Below, in pieces: positions 30,021-40,420 of a DNA stretch of 64,000 bases. Position 1 is the stretch's first letter. Every line of letters starts with the position of its first letter. The DNA lies in NCBI GenBank assembly GCA_903772945.1, contig CAICTM010000215.1:1-64000 (forward strand), read 5' to 3'. This DNA comes from Seminavis robusta. Taxonomy: Eukaryota > Bacillariophyta > Bacillariophyceae > Naviculales > Naviculaceae. The translations under genes were made by a program, and so were the position numbers. The notes under the pieces were generated by a model that did not search any database, had not been told where the DNA came from, and saw only the letters and a program-made list of their open reading frames with translations.

Positions 30021-31160
30021 ATGACTCTCTCTCTTGGATTTATCGGTAGGATACCCCTGATTTTCTTCTTTCGCCTTTTTGGTCTCTCTTGTATCTTCGG
30101 TACATCGATCTAATTATATTTTATTTGTTTGTCTTGTCGCTATCTACAGGATCTGGCATGATGGCATCTGCCTTGATGGATGGTCTCATTGCCAAGAAAA
30201 CAGTCGACAGTCCCAGTGATATCATCTGCTCGGATCGCTTTGAGCCATCCTTGGAAAAGGCACGATCCAAGGGAATCAAAGCCACTACAAACAACGCGGA
30301 AGTATGCACTACCGCCAAATCTGCCATTGTCTTGGCCGTCAAACCCAACATTATCCCCATGGTTTGTAAAGATGTCGTGGCGGCTTACCCGTCTCCTAAT
30401 GATGGCTCTCCCTTGATTATCAGCATTGCTGCCGGAGTCTCCCTCGAAACACTGGAAACCAATCTACCGGGATTTCGAGTCTGCCGTGTCATGCCCAACA
30501 CTCCTTGTTTGGTGGGAGAAGCCACATCGGGATTTGCCTTGGGGTCACTGGCTGGAAATGATTCCGATCGAGACATTGCCATGAAAATTTTTGGAAGTGT
30601 CGGATTAGCCCGAGAAGTCAAGGAAATCCTCTTGAATGCCGTCACGGGGTTGAGTGGTAGTGGACCTGCCTATGTCTTTCAATTCATTGAAGCATTGGCC
30701 GATGGCGGAGTGCGGGCCGGTTTGCCGCGTGATATTGCCATGGCATTTGCCGCACAAACCGTCAAGGGAGCGGCTGAAATGGTACTCGAAACGGGAAAAC
30801 ATCCAGGAGAACTCAAAGATGGTGTCACATCTCCAGGAGGAACAACGATTGCCGGTGTGGAAGCTTTGGAAGCGGGGTAAGAGAGTTTTTCTTTTTACTT
30901 GCTATTTTGTTTGTTTGATTGTGGCGTCAAGGACATCAGTTCGTGTGTGTTTCCCCCCTCTGTTCGGCTAATTTTTTGGCGTCTCTTTTCCGTATTTTTG
31001 TCCTCAACTTTACGCAATACACTACAATCTACTACTGTTTCTCTCTCTCCGCAGCGGATTTAGAGCTGCAACAATCAGCGCTGTGACAAAGGCAACACGA
31101 CGATCCATGCAGCTGGGAGGAATCCCCGAGGAAGATATTGTCCACAAATACAACCTTTGA
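30021..31160 (+). CDS. proC: Pyrroline-5-carboxylate reductase
   Basis: Exons 30021..30045, 30150..30876 and 31055..31160 give 285 residues, close to the usual ~270. The first exon is only 25 bases (MTLSLGFI) and splits the Rossmann motif, restored as GFIGSGMMASALMDGL. Introns start GTAGGA and GTAAGA and end CTACAG and CCGCAG. Internal hallmarks are ILAVKPNIIP-like (VLAVKPNIIP), RVMPNTPCLVGE, and TGLSGSGPAYVF. The C-terminal family signature is LKDGVTSPGGTTIAGVEAL. The enzyme reduces 1-pyrroline-5-carboxylate to L-proline with NAD(P)H, the last step of proline synthesis. No targeting peptide is visible, so a cytosolic location is inferred. Confidence 0.93.
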
Positions 31161-31789
31161 ATGGCCTCAAATAATAATGAAACGAAATCATGATGAGGTT
31201 GAGAGGAAACCAGTCGTCCACCAAAATATAAATACATAAACCTTCCTCGGCGCATGAAAACGAAGCAGAGACCCTGGATGAAATCTGTTTTTCGGCTGCA
31301 TGGGATCTTTTCCTACAGCTTCAGATGCAAATAGTTAATTGAAAGAAGCATCTAGCTAGTACCAGTTCAGCCGGATAGTGCTCTTCTGTGCTGCAGTCTC
31401 ATTGCTCCGGTAGTCCTTGAATCCCTGCCTGCAACTTTCTCAGAGTTGCGTTGAAGGTGCCAATGACAACTCCCACGCAGATTCATTCGAGTTGTTGGAC
31501 GCAAGTTGAAGATTCAGTCATGCGTATTTCGCGCGAACGTGCGCACCTTCTAAAGTACGTGGTTCTCATCCCATCATCTTTTCCTTGGTTCTTTCTCCCT
31601 CCTCCTTCAACATCCAAACATCCAAACATCCAAACCTCCATCGAGCTTTCTGTCCGAAAGGCTGGGCTCTTTTGCATTTGCTTCGTCTTTGTTCTTGCTT
31701 GCAGTAACCTTCCATTCATTCGTTCTGGTGGAGGAGCCTCAAAAGCAAAAACCTTTCTTCTTCACCTAGCTAATTTTCTTTTTGCAACC
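31161..31789. other. Intergenic and 5' leader of hisG
   Basis: The hisG frame is open upstream to 31451 with an ATG at 31463. However, a strong donor (AAAGTACGT, ~31554) and acceptor (CTTGCTTGCAG, ending ~31704) suggest a leader intron here rather than coding sequence. Confidence 0.45.
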
Positions 31790-32772
31790 ATGTCCGCCGC
31801 CAACTCAAGTCCCCCAGGCAACTGCCGATTTGCGATTCCCAAAAAAGGTCGTCTTCACGAGAAGGTGGTTGCCATGCTCAAGGGCGCTGGATTGGAGTTT
31901 CGTCGAGAACCACGCTTGGATGTGGCCTTGTGTGTCGGACAACCCATCACTCTTGTGTTCCTACCCGCATCGGATATTGCCAAGTATGTGGGAGAGGGTA
32001 ACGTCGATATTGGGATTACTGGATTGGATGTCGTCAAGGAGAGTATGGTGGAAGTGAAGCATATCATGGATTTGGGCTTTGGGGCCTGCAAGTTGTGTGT
32101 CCAAGCTCCCGTCGTGGACAAAATCACCAATGTGGAAGATCTGGCGGGAAAGAGAATTGTGACCAGTTTTCCCGACTTGACCAGGGAATTCTTTGGTCCC
32201 CTGGATGCTAAAAAGGGTGTCACAACCAGCATCAAATTTGTGTCTGGATCAGTGGAAGCAGCCTGTGGATTGGGTCTGGCAGATGCAGTGGTGGATTTGG
32301 TAGAAACAGGAACTACCATGAAGGTAGGTTTTGAATGAAGAACCAGAAGGACAGAAAATTGATTTTGATTTTCAATCAGGAGGGGCACTAACGGTATCAT
32401 TTTTGGAAATATTGTCAGGCTGCTGGTTTGGAAATCGTAGCTGATATTTTGTCAACTCAGGCCATTTTGATTTCGAACCCTCATGCTAAACATGGAGACC
32501 TCGTGGATCTGATCAAGAGGCGAATTGAAGGCTACATCACAGCCACGAAATATGTCATGATTGTCTACAATGTCAGTAGCGACCTGCTGGCAGAAGCCGT
32601 GAAAATTACCCCTGGAAAGCGATCTCCCACAATCACAACTCTGGATGATGGCCAGTCCAAGTCAGTTTCCAGTTTGGTTCTCAAAAAGGAAGTAAACGAC
32701 AAAATGGACCAGCTTCATGATGCCGGTGCCACTGATATTCTGGTTTTGAATATCTCCAATTCGTTGATGTAA
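31790..32772 (+). CDS. hisG: ATP phosphoribosyltransferase (long form)
   Basis: Exons 31790..32323 and 32419..32772, 295 residues. The intron starts GTAGGT and ends TTGTCAG, phase 0. The start ATG lies in a good context (ACCATGTCC). The catalytic domain shows FAIPKKGRLHEKV, LPASDIAKYVGEGNVDIGI and the phosphate-binding stretch GSVEAACGLGLADAVVDLVE. The C-terminal ~75 residues form the HisG_C regulatory domain of the long, histidine-inhibited form (TPGKRSPTITTL ... DAGATDILVLNI). It catalyses the first step of histidine synthesis from ATP and PRPP. The longer upstream frame with a hydrophobic stretch could in theory supply a plastid presequence. I favour the shorter form because of the leader intron signals. 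Confidence 0.92.
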
Positions 32773-33767
32773 GAAAGACCATACGATTTCAGCAAAGAGT
32801 GACTGATTTAAGTAAACTTACTCCCTGAGCTCGAATTGCCAATGACCGTTTGGTTGGATCTGTGGTTACTCAATAGCTCGACTGTCACTCCTTCGTCTAA
32901 CTGAGTCAGTCACCCATCAGTGCTGGGCTATCTTTTCTAATGTACCTATGAAAGACATGGGAAAACAAGCGAGGCAGGCAACAGATGGCACATAAATCAC
33001 TGATCATGGCTACCCCACTACATGTAAGCTCCGGTGAGATGATTGTGTTAAGATTAATATTACGTGTTACATACCGGTAGCAGGATGGCTCTTGGGCGCA
33101 GTGTTCGGAAACTGCGCATCCCTCCCCGTGCATCTCTCCTGTAGGGTATGAACGAGCTGTCAACCTCTACATCTATCTCTTCGGTGTCCTCTGAAAAGTT
33201 TTAAGAAGGTTCACCGTATCATACCAATGGGCAAAATCTGGAGTACACAGCTTCCAAACAATGGTACCGGTACCGGTACCGATTTACCCTTACGGTACTT
33301 ACCTACCGTTTACGGCAAAAATGAATGAGGCCAAAAGGCATTAGGGCTAAGGCTTTTCTACGAGCAACCCAACAACACAAAAAACGTTCCGAGCTTCACA
33401 CAAAATCCGAGAGGGCGTCTTTGAACTCTTCTTGTTTCAGTTGTTGTTGTTGTCATTCCTCGAGGAAGCATCAAAATGGTAAGAAAGACAAACTATCGAT
33501 GGACGATGAGGAGAAAGGAACCTGCCTTCTCGTAGATCTGCGCGCAACATTGACAGAAACTCCAATGACAATGACGCTGTCACGTTGTCACACTTTCCGG
33601 AGTCTTCACCAGCGTGACAAGCTGTACATGTATATTGTTCATCACGCCGCGGCTTGTTGGAATGGCTTCATTACTCTTCCATGATGTTGGAACTCCTCTA
33701 TTGTCGCCGCGATGGATGCTGACTTTGCCAACTGCAACTCACACTCTACTCATTCCTCTTTGTTCCA
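32773..33767. other. Intergenic and leader of the Ran gene
   Basis: Mostly featureless, with a run of GGTACCGGTACCGGTACC near 33260. An ATG at 33476 is followed at once by GTAAGA, which could be a tiny first exon of the Ran gene. Confidence 0.4.
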
Positions 33768-34630
33768 ATGACACGGGTGTCGGCACAGGAAATCCCCGAA
33801 TTCAAGCTGATTCTTGTCGGAGATGGCGGTGTTGGAAAGACAACCTTTGTGAAGCGTCACTTGACTGGTGAATTTGAGAAGAAGTATGTTGCAACACTGG
33901 GCGTTGAGGTCCACCCCTTGGTGTTCCACACCAACCGTGGCACAATCAAGTTCAACGTCTGGGATACGGCTGGCCAGGAGGTAAGTAGATGATCGGAGAA
34001 ATCAAAAGACAGCGTGTTGTACTATTACAGTGATTGTGGTCGTTTTATGTCTACAAGGTGGATAGAGGACAGTAGCGGCTCACACAATGTATTCCTTGCT
34101 CTCTGAAAGAAACTTGGCGGGCTCCGTGATGGCTATTACATCCAAGGCCAGTGCGCCATCATCATGTTTGATGTGACAAGCCGCATCACCTACAAGAATG
34201 TTCCCAACTGGCACCGTGATTTGACTCGAGTTTGCGAGAATATCCCGATTGTTTTGACTGGTAACAAAGTGGAGATCAAGGACCGAAAAGTGAAAGCAAA
34301 GCAGATCACCTTTCATCGCAAGAAGAACTTGCAATACTTTGACATCTCTGCCAAGTCGAATTACAATTTCGAGAAACCATTTCTCTGGCTAGTAAGTTGT
34401 TTATGACCCTTTTCTGTTAAGGAATCCTTTGCTTTATCACATTCATTCATTGCTTTGCAAAACTATAGGCTCGCAAGTTGGCTGGAGACAACCAGCTTCA
34501 CTTTGTGGAGGCTCCTGCTCTTCAGCCGCCGGAGTTCACCATTGACGCCGCCACCAAGCGCCAGTATGAGTTGGAAATCGCTTCCGCTGCTGCGCAGCCT
34601 CTGCCAGAAGATGATGATGAGGACCTTTAA
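33768..34630 (+). CDS. ran: Ran GTPase
   Basis: Exons 33768..33980, 34110..34391 and 34469..34630 encode 218 residues, the size of Ran. Introns begin GTAAGT and end TGAAAG and TATAG, all phase 0. Motifs: G1 GDGGVGKT, switch I with [13 protein letters not shown]3 WDTAGQE followed by the Ran switch [39 protein letters not shown], and the acidic C-terminus PEDDDEDL. Ran drives nucleocytoplasmic transport and spindle assembly through importins and exportins. G4 reads NKVE instead of NKVD. The N-terminus is uncertain: either ATG 33768 ([12 protein letters not shown]), or an ATG-only exon at 33476-33478 spliced to the CACAG acceptor before 33789, giving MEIPEF. Confidence 0.95.
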
Positions 34631-35575
34631 GCAGGAAGTCCCTTTGAATATATCTCTGCAGATGCGACAATACCGTATTCAACTGTGGCTGAGAAACGAA
34701 CAGAGATCATCCCGGCATGAACGAGAGAGAAAGAGGTTGGATCCTCAACCGGAAAGCGACTAGGTTTTGCATTCATCAAGGTGCACTGCCGCGAGGCTTA
34801 TGAAGAAACACAATATACAGTATTAATAGCATCAATATATATTCTGAGCTGCTTCCGTGTGATCATGTGATGGCAACGTCTGATCACTTTTGGGTTGCAG
34901 CTCTCTGGTGTCAGCAATAAGAATAGTCCAAACTGAAACAAGTACTCATCAAACTTTCCTACTAGTATAATAATGTTGTCCACCGAAGGAAGAGAGACGA
35001 TCAATGCTAGCTAGAAAGAGCCAAATAGTGGGTTCCTTGGGGCTCAGAAACCGTGGTTTTTGCGTCTGAGGAGACAAAGCTCAACCTTCAAAACTCTTTT
35101 CGGCTTCGATAAACAGCTCAGCTGGATTATGTGAATTCTCAAGGGCCGAAGGCGCTCGCTTCTTCGCCTTTTCGAACCGTGACAGTTCGCGAAGTCATCA
35201 TTCGGCCTTGATGACAACGTTGCAAGAGTGCCAAAGGTCAACAAGACTTGAAGTCCTCTTGCAAGGAAAGAACGAGACCTCAGGAGGAAGAAGAGATAAT
35301 CACTGCAACAGAGCAACACTTGCCTTTGGAGAGACTCCCTTAGCCATTGGTTGAAGGCATAGGGTTATATTTTTATATTTGAACACTCGACTCGACTGAC
35401 ACTCCCATCATTCCCAGAACGCACAGAAAGAATAGGTCACTCGAGCACTTTTGATAGTATTTGCCTATATCGAACCGTCAAGAGTCAGTCGCTGTGTCCT
35501 GCTCAAGGTTCCACTGTCTCATAGAACACCAATCTGTTATTTCAGTATTATTTGCAATCCACACTACTTGCAACC
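34631..35575. other. Intergenic, about 0.9 kb, no gene seen
   Basis: Short frames only. Holds the 3' region of Ran and the upstream region of the membrane protein gene. Confidence 0.5.
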
Positions 35576-36802
35576 ATGTCAGGGGCTCACACAATGGCAG
35601 GCGTCATCGGCCTGATGTTGTCCATCCCTTTGTGGCTGTTGACCTCCTGGAGACTTTCCTTTCATTTTAACGGTGGGAGTTCACGATGGACTCTTCGGAG
35701 GCGCTTCCACGTCCTGTTATGGTAAGCTAGTTATTGCTGTGTCTGGTGACAAGTTGTTTCTGGAGAGTCAGTAATCTCATTCTCATGATTCGATATGTTT
35801 TATTTCGACGTCAGGTGCGCCACACTGTCGGAAGCCATTGCCTATGCCGACTTTGCTGGTTTAGTGGCTCCCATCTTCGGCAGAGCGTTCTCGGATAAAA
35901 TCGGCTACATTCTCTTGGATCTAGCAGGGCGGAGCATATTCGAATTTCTCGCCTTTTCTTCCGTGACAGAACTCTGGCTGCAAACATCGCTGCAAGCCAG
36001 TCCGACAACAATCTCTCGACATTACCATCAGCGATCACTCTTGATTCGCACGCTCAATCGAGTGCTGGGAGGAGTTTCCGTCCTCATGTCGGGGATACTG
36101 ATAGTCTACCTGTTGCTCCTGACGACGGGCGAACCCATTGAAAAAATAGAAAAGTCGGAACTCCTGTTTCGAATACAAATTCTCATGGAATCTCTGGCAT
36201 GGGCCGTCGGGGCTGCATTTGTGCTCATGTGCATTCAAATCACCAAAGAACGAATTCAAATCAGCTTTGCAACCTTTCCTCCTGCCGACGAGGCCGAACG
36301 CATCAACCTACAAGTGCAAGCTTTGGCGCCCATGGTGGTTTGCGCCTCGTGTTACGGTCTACGGGCCTTCTTTTTATTTTGCCGATTAGTGGGAGCCGAA
36401 TCGGCAGTCTTTGTCGCCACCATGCGATTCCATCCCGTGTGGTGGCTATTCTTTGTGTGGGCACCCACACTGCTGGTTGTGGCAGCGGCACTGTATGCGG
36501 CTCGACGAAGAGATCGCAGTGCCCTTCTCGATGGAGGTGGTGGCGACCCGTTGCTTCCCGACAATCATATTCCTCTCTTGGGACAATTGGGACAACCATC
36601 CGTGCCGCCTCCAGCGGCCGCATTTCAAAACTTTCGACGCTTTGCCGAAGGGATCACGACGCCATCTCCCTCGGTGGGACCGTCGTCCCCTGTCAAGACT
36701 CCCCAACAGAGTAATGACGACGACAACAACAATAATCACCAAACCAGTCCTCTACGAACGTTGGATGCCAGTAGCAATTTGGGAGACTTTACGGTGGTAT
36801 AG
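35576..36802 (+). CDS. Multi-pass membrane protein, perhaps TOM1/THH1-like
   Basis: Exons 35576..35721 and 35815..36802, 377 residues. The 93-bp intron begins GTAAGC and ends ACGTCAG, and the join gives HVLLWCATLSEAIAY. About seven hydrophobic helices are visible: residues ~8-26, then GLVAPIFGRAF, IFEFLAFSSVTELWL, SVLMSGILIVYLLLL, LAWAVGAAFVLMCI, APMVVCASCYGLRAFFLF and WWLFFVWAPTLLVVAAALY. The tail of ~110 residues is cytosolic, Pro/Ser/Asn-rich and disordered. Topology and the buried aromatic and arginine pattern recall the plant TOM1/TOM3/THH1 and animal GPR137 group of vacuolar or lysosomal membrane proteins. That is a weak resemblance from memory, not a firm family call. Confidence 0.6.
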
Positions 36803-37299
36803 GCACACGGGGGGATTTGCATCAACCGGCCCGGTTCATCACTGCGTTTTTGAAGCGAGGGTGAAGCACTTGGAGGAGCCTCCACCGCAAGATTTTTCTC
36901 AGCTTCATTCATGTTGGGTAGTGCATGTACTACATTTGCCACATTTATTTATGCCACCAATTACACGCCTCTAGCTAGAGGAACACCATACATTCTGTAA
37001 AAGTTAACCGATGAACATAAAACAACTAGTTAGTTGTTGTGTATCAATTGCTGTTCGTAAGACACCAACAGGATCAAGGAGAGGTGACTTCAGTCAACCA
37101 ACCCGGACAATTGTGCGCCGATCTTGCGGTGTCTCTCACTCAAGTGCCAGCACGTTTTTTAAAACAAAGGTACGACCGGCAAACTCACAGAGGCGCGTTC
37201 GAAAGTCAGTCGACGGACCCTCTGCAGCTTCCAGCAGACATCAAGAGACCGCAGCACTACCGTACCGGTGGCTGGTACCTGGTAGTGGTAGCCAGGAAG
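36803..37299. other. Intergenic and leader of ankyrin copy B
   Basis: The ankyrin frame is open upstream to 37039, but there is no ATG before 37300. No other gene seen. Confidence 0.45.
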
Positions 37300-38700
37300 A
37301 TGGAGGAAGACAGCGGGAAGAGAGGCGTCGATTGCAGCATTGCCCTACCTGAGCAGCATAAGAGAGCGAAAAGCCAAACCAAAGATGATTCGGACGCATC
37401 TCAAGCATCTACCAATCGAACTATTGCCTCAGCAGCAGAATCATGTTTGAGGCATGAGGATATTTGGATCAACAAGATATTCCCTTTGGTTGGCATGGGC
37501 CAGTTTGCCTTTGTGGCACCAGTGAGTCATAAAATGAAGGAGCTCTACAAAGCATACTGTGAAACTGTAGAGAATCCCCCAAAGATATATGATTTTGGTC
37601 CGGATGATCAAGAGGGACAAATATGCTCGGCAAGTCCTACAAATACTTTCTACGGTGCAATTTTCTCCAGCGTGCCCCGTGCAGAGTACTGGCTCACTCA
37701 CCGTCATACTGGCACTGGTCACCAAGACATCCAAGAGTGGGTCGTCTGTTATGCAGCTGCAAAAGCAGGTAGTCTTCTTGTGCTTCAATGGGCCCGGAAT
37801 AAGGGATTTGATTGGAACGAACTCACATCACGGGCTGCTGCAGCCAACGGTAATTTGGAATGCCTCAAATTTGCCCATGAAAATGGTTGTCTATGGGGCA
37901 TACACACCTGCTATAAAGCTGCACAATTTGGCCGTTTGGATTGCCTCAAATATGCCCATGAAAATGGGTGTCCTTGGAGTGCAGCTACATGCGCGGCCGC
38001 TGCTGGCAATGGCCATCTTGGTACCCTCAAATATGCCCATGAGAGTGGCTGTCCTTGGTGTTGGAGGACATGCAGTAGTGCTGCTGAAAATGGCCATTTG
38101 GATTGCCTCAAATATGCCCATGAGAATGGCTGTGATTGGTATGAAAACACATGCAGTAGTGCTGCTGAAGATGGCCATTTGGATTGCCTCAAATATGCCC
38201 ATGAGAATGGCTGTGATTGGGATGAAGACACATGCATCATTGCAGCTGAGAGTGGCCAATTGGATTGCCTCAAATATGCGCACGAGAATGACTGTTCATG
38301 GGGTGTCACCACATGCATGGCTGCTGCACTCAAGGGTCATCTGGAAATCCTCAAATATGCCCATGAAAATGGGTGTCCATGGCATGAAGAGACTTGCTTC
38401 AATGCAGCTGCAGCTGGACATTTGGAAATCCTCAAATATGCCGGTGAAAATGGCTGTCGATGGGATGAAAACACATGCCAAGTTGCTGCTCAAAATTGCC
38501 ATTTGGAATGCCTCAAATATGCCCATGAGCATGGCTGTCCATGGGAAGAACAAACATGCATGAGTGCTGCAAGAAATGGTCATTTGGAGGTGCTAAAGTT
38601 TGTGATTGAGAATGGTTGCCCTTTCAATGAAGATACTCTGCTGCACAATTGTCATGATCGGGTCAAGGATTGGGTGCAAGACTTCGTCGAAAACAAATAA
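37300..38700 (+). CDS. F-box-like/ankyrin-type repeat protein (copy B), intact
   Basis: A 466-residue single-exon protein from the ATG at 37300 (MEEDSGKRG). Residues ~55-95 form the F-box-like region (CLRHEDIWINKIFPLVGMG, FAFVAPVSHKMKELYKAYC). A linker with FSSVPRAEYW follows. Next come about ten 26-residue repeats of the YAHENGCPWD type with AA..GHLE.LK helices, ending in a capped FVIENGCPFNEDTL unit. It is the only unbroken member of the three copies in this window and serves as the reference for their starts. The likely role is protein-protein binding; ubiquitin-ligase adaptor function is inferred from the F-box-like segment. The linker between F-box and repeats differs in length among the copies, so it is probably unconstrained. 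Confidence 0.8.
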   Translation: MEEDSGKRGVDCSIALPEQHKRAKSQTKDDSDASQASTNRTIASAAESCLRHEDIWINKIFPLVGMGQFAFVAPVSHKMKELYKAYCETVENPPKIYDFGPDDQEGQICSASPTNTFYGAIFSSVPRAEYWLTHRHTGTGHQDIQEWVVCYAAAKAGSLLVLQWARNKGFDWNELTSRAAAANGNLECLKFAHENGCLWGIHTCYKAAQFGRLDCLKYAHENGCPWSAATCAAAAGNGHLGTLKYAHESGCPWCWRTCSSAAENGHLDCLKYAHENGCDWYENTCSSAAEDGHLDCLKYAHENGCDWDEDTCIIAAESGQLDCLKYAHENDCSWGVTTCMAAALKGHLEILKYAHENGCPWHEETCFNAAAAGHLEILKYAGENGCRWDENTCQVAAQNCHLECLKYAHEHGCPWEEQTCMSAARNGHLEVLKFVIENGCPFNEDTLLHNCHDRVKDWVQDFVENK

Positions 38701-38933
38701 ATGAACACCACACGTGCTGTAGTGAGCTCTATCGGATGGTACGATGCACATGTACTTCTCCCCACTGAATTACAAATTGTGTTCTGGCAGATACTAGTAC
38801 CAATAGCTACTTACCAGAATGATTATTGTAGACATCAACAACACATCTAGCACGGCTACAGCTTTGAACGGTGCTCCTCTCCTGCGAGGTAGTTAGTACG
38901 GTACTGTAGTATTACTAGATAGCTAGTATGCAT

Positions 38934-40009
38934 TTATTCCTCGTCACCCTCGCCCTCCGTCAGATCCGCACCTCCACCTCTTCCTCCATGAATCGGTCCA
39001 ATCATAAAATCCTTGTGTTTGAGTACCTTTTCACTGGGCCTGACACCTTCTGGGAACATGACTCGGTCAAGTCGAATAACTTGTTTGAATTGGAGCCCCG
39101 AGCATTCAACCTCCAGTACCTCTGGAATGGCAACACCTAATAAACACCAAGAGGAAGAAAACCAGCATGAGAAAGGACACTCTCGAGAGAGAATCCACCC
39201 CTACTACATAATCTGCTCTCGATCCGCCGCTTACCTTCGTCCACCACGACCTCTACCGTTTTGTTGATTGGAATCAAGAATCCGTCACGTTTCAAAGCCG
39301 GTGATTCTTCTTCATTGACCAATGTGACGGGAACTTTGATGGGTCTTCCTGGATAGTATCGTAAAAAGTTGCAGCAATAGACCATATCATTGACGGGATG
39401 TAGTTGGACACTGCGAGGCACCACACGATGAACGGTGCCTCCTTGTTCTTGGTCAAACTGTTCCGGAGTCTCGTAGACGGTGAGATCGTACACCCGCCCC
39501 ACGAAAGCGAGATGATGGAATCGATCCATTTCGGATTGAATGATGGACCGAGGGGTTTTGACAAAGATGCGTTCCTTGGCGCCAATGGTGGGATTCGATC
39601 CGTAAATGACGCCTGGAATCAATCCTTCCCGCTCTCTCATAGGAAAACACCGATTGGATCCTTCTTCCGTCTCGGGGCATCGTAGCAGTGTCGGTATGGA
39701 TCGGATATTGAGTATTGGTTTGGGAATGGCTCGTCGTCGTTCTCCCCAGTTGGTCACGACTGTAGCGATTTCTTCTTCTTTCCTATTATTATTGTCCTCG
39801 AAATACTCTGGAAAATTGGATTTCATGTAGTCCATTAGAACAGGATCGTTGGCTACCATTTCCGACGTGACACCCGATACCAAATTGTCGAGGTTGGGTA
39901 TATTGCTGCTGCTGTTGTTGCCACTGAAGAAGCGGGGTATCAACAGCTGTCGGGAGTATTGCTGTTGTTGCAGCGAGGCCACGAGGGAACGCGATAACCG
40001 GCTTGCCAT
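38934..40009 (-). CDS. Mitochondrial ribosomal protein bL25
   Basis: Exons complement(39235..40009) and complement(38934..39136), 325 residues. The 98-bp intron starts GTAAGC and ends TATTAG. Joining gives VVVDEG-VAIPEVLEVECSG, the expected bL25 C-terminal strand. The N-terminus is basic and Ser/Gln-rich without acidic residues (MASRLSRSLVASLQQQQYSR), typical of a mitochondrial presequence. The core matches the L25/TL5/CTC family: GLIPGVIYG, SVQLHPVNDMVYCCNFLRY, RPIKVPVTLVNEEESP, then the beta domain with LEVECSGLQFKQVI and FPEGVRPSEKV. bL25 binds 5S rRNA in bacteria. The long N-terminal insertion before GLIPGV is a lineage extension. It is divergent from the SET-MYND gene. Confidence 0.82.
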
Positions 40010-40420
40010 GGTTGTGCTTTTCTTGGGGAACGGAACGATAGCTACTAGTAAGGAACAGTGTTGAGCTAGCTAACAAGTGGGGGGAGCTATCAAGAAAAAG
40101 CGGTAGGCCGGTGGGCCATGGTCGGCTTGAGGTGGGTGTCGTCATGGTTGCTTCCAAAGCCATTCAATGTGATTTTGTTAGGGTTGGTGATAACAAAAGA
40201 TTTAGGTCTCTCGATCATTTCGGATCTTTTCTCCACTCCGAGGAGAAGACGACACAACTGAAGCCAACGACCCAGTCTGAAACAGCCCAGGAGATACTGG
40301 TACAGCATCAATGGAGGAATAGCGAAGGCATCTGACACTACTACTCGTACAAGTAGATCCAAAACAACAGCAAAACGAAGTGATCTCATTGCATGTGAGC
40401 GCTGAAGCTCAGCTCCCACC
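40010..40420. promoter_or_regulatory. Divergent promoter of bL25 and SET-MYND genes
   Basis: 411 bp between two start codons on opposite strands; both promoters must lie here. A GC-poor, pyrimidine-rich core is visible but no known box. Confidence 0.45.

Noticed and set aside
37039-37299. Upstream extension of ankyrin copy B
   Set aside because: No ATG in the extension, and all three copies begin at a matching MEED/MEKD start.
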